The notes under the pieces: model-generated
Databases searched by the model: none
Told to the model about the DNA's origin: nothing
The model's input: only the letters and a program-made list of their open reading frames with translations
Position numbers and translations under genes: made by a program
Source: Desulfovibrio sp.
GTDB taxonomy: Bacteria; Desulfobacterota; Desulfovibrionia; Desulfovibrionales; Desulfovibrionaceae
Reading direction: 5' to 3'
DNA: 6,515 nucleotides
Assembly: GCA_003525525.1 (NCBI GenBank)
Contig: DQED01000007.1
Coordinates: 1-6,515 of the forward strand
Shown: piece after piece, positions 5,675 to 6,515 of the stretch
Layout: each line of letters begins with the position of its first letter
Position numbering within the stretch: position 1 is the stretch's first letter

Positions 5675-6515
5675 ATCCGACCACCACTCCTTCCACTCCC
5701 CCCTTGCTCCTGACCCTTGGCGACGCCAACGGCATCGGACCGGAACTCGTCTGCCGCCTCCTTTCGGAGGAACCCCAATGCCGTGCCTCGTTGCGCCTTG
5801 GTCTCATCGGCCCCGAAGCGGCCCTTGTCGCCCACTGCGAGCGCCTTTCCCTGCCCAGGTTCTGGACGCCGCTTCCCGCCGACAACCCCGACGCCCTGGC
5901 TGCCTCGCCGCCCGGCGTCTATCTGCTGACGCCGCCGCGCCTGGCCGGGCTGCCGGTCACGCCCGGCAAGGAAACCCCGGCCGGGGGGCTCGCCGCCGGC
6001 GAATCCCTGGAATACGCCACGGCCGTCCTCGCCCGCCATCCCGACTGGGGGATCGTCACGGGGCCGCTCTCCAAGGCGGCCCTCAACGCAGCCGGTTTCG
6101 CCTTTCCGGGGCATACGGAGTTTCTGGCCGAACGCTCGGGCGTGGGGCCGTCCGGGGTGTGCATGCACCTGTGCGGGCCGGTGCTGCGGGTCAGCCTCGT
6201 CACCACGCATCCGCCCCTGGCCCGGGTGCCGTCGCTCGTCACCTACGACCGCGTGGCCCTGTGCCTGGCGCTCACCTGGGACTACGTGAAGCGCCTGGGC
6301 CTGACGGACAAGCCCGTCGCCGTGTGCGGGCTCAATCCCCATGCCGGAGAGGGCGGGCTGCTCGGGAGCGAGGACGAGGCCGTGCTGCGCCCGGCCGTGG
6401 CGGCGGCCGTGGCCAAGGGGATACGCGCCATGGGGCCGCTGCCGGCGGACACGGTCTTTCACCGGGCGGTGGGGGGCGAATTTTCCGCCATCCTGGCCAT
6501 GTACCACGACCAGGG
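5671..6515 (+). CDS. pdxA: 4-hydroxythreonine-4-phosphate dehydrogenase, 3' end cut by window
   Basis: PdxA oxidises 4-phosphohydroxy-L-threonine with NAD+ in the DXP-dependent route to pyridoxal phosphate; its unstable product is used by PdxJ. The visible part is 281 codons of a usual 320-340, so about 50 residues lie beyond the edge. LTLGDANGIGPELV (14-27) is the N-terminal signature, with Ala in GDAN where Pro is commoner. TGPLSKAALNAAG (130-142) and FPGHTEF (145-151, H148-T149) are the substrate-binding segments. The metal-binding histidines are present: H180 in VTTHPPL, H224 in GLNPHAGEGG (220-229) and H279 in AMYHDQ (276-281), matching E. coli H166, H211 and H266. GPLPADTVF (255-263) is also typical. 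The ATG at 5671 gives a normal N-terminus but lacks a clear Shine-Dalgarno. An in-frame ATG at 5605 would add 22 residues encoded partly by the palindrome and is less likely. Confidence 0.94.
   Translation, partial: MNPTTTPSTPPLLLTLGDANGIGPELVCRLLSEEPQCRASLRLGLIGPEAALVAHCERLSLPRFWTPLPADNPDALAASPPGVYLLTPPRLAGLPVTPGKETPAGGLAAGESLEYATAVLARHPDWGIVTGPLSKAALNAAGFAFPGHTEFLAERSGVGPSGVCMHLCGPVLRVSLVTTHPPLARVPSLVTYDRVALCLALTWDYVKRLGLTDKPVAVCGLNPHAGEGGLLGSEDEAVLRPAVAAAVAKGIRAMGPLPADTVFHRAVGGEFSAILAMYHDQ

Noticed and set aside
5599..6507. Minus-strand open frame of 302 codons opposite pdxA.
   Set aside because: It is the antisense shadow of pdxA, whose signature motifs are all intact on the plus strand.
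1..6515. A novel defence, mobile or biosynthetic system.
   Set aside because: All complete genes belong to well-known housekeeping families, and I see no transposase, integrase, nuclease, toxin, CRISPR repeat or phage-like gene.

Overview
The window is GC-rich throughout (roughly 65% by eye) with strong G/C preference at third codon positions. Its genes resemble those of Desulfovibrio-like Desulfobacterota (Desulfovibrio/Solidesulfovibrio type). That placement comes from overall protein style and GC-rich hairpin-filled intergenic DNA, not from a diagnostic marker, so it is moderate confidence only.

Layout from left to right. Positions 1-95 hold what may be the 3' end of a rightward gene cut by the window edge. 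Its tail overlaps the 3' end of a leftward family 9 glycosyltransferase (heptosyltransferase type, 60-989). A short AT-rich divergent region separates this from a rightward series: a Nudix hydrolase (1117-1575), glycogen synthase glgA (1723-3180) and glycogen branching enzyme glgB (3324-5255). A 415-bp intergenic region follows (5256-5670). It carries several strong inverted repeats, including a hairpin with two 36-base arms. The rightward pdxA (vitamin B6 synthesis) then runs off the right edge.

How the genes fit together. GlgA extends alpha-1,4-glucan from a nucleotide-glucose donor and GlgB adds alpha-1,6 branches, so the centre of the window is a glycogen synthesis locus. No glgC, glgP or glgX is visible. 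The Nudix enzyme just upstream could act on a nucleotide sugar such as ADP-glucose, but that is inferred from position. The glycosyltransferase belongs to cell-envelope polysaccharide synthesis, and PdxA to pyridoxal phosphate synthesis; neither has a clear functional tie to glycogen. The gap and hairpins between glgB and pdxA suggest separate transcription units.

The coding content is ordinary. The parts most worth a second look are non-coding: the large palindrome upstream of pdxA, the tandem hairpins after glgB, and a small open frame whose stop overlaps the pdxA start. I see no CRISPR array, transposase, tRNA or rRNA.
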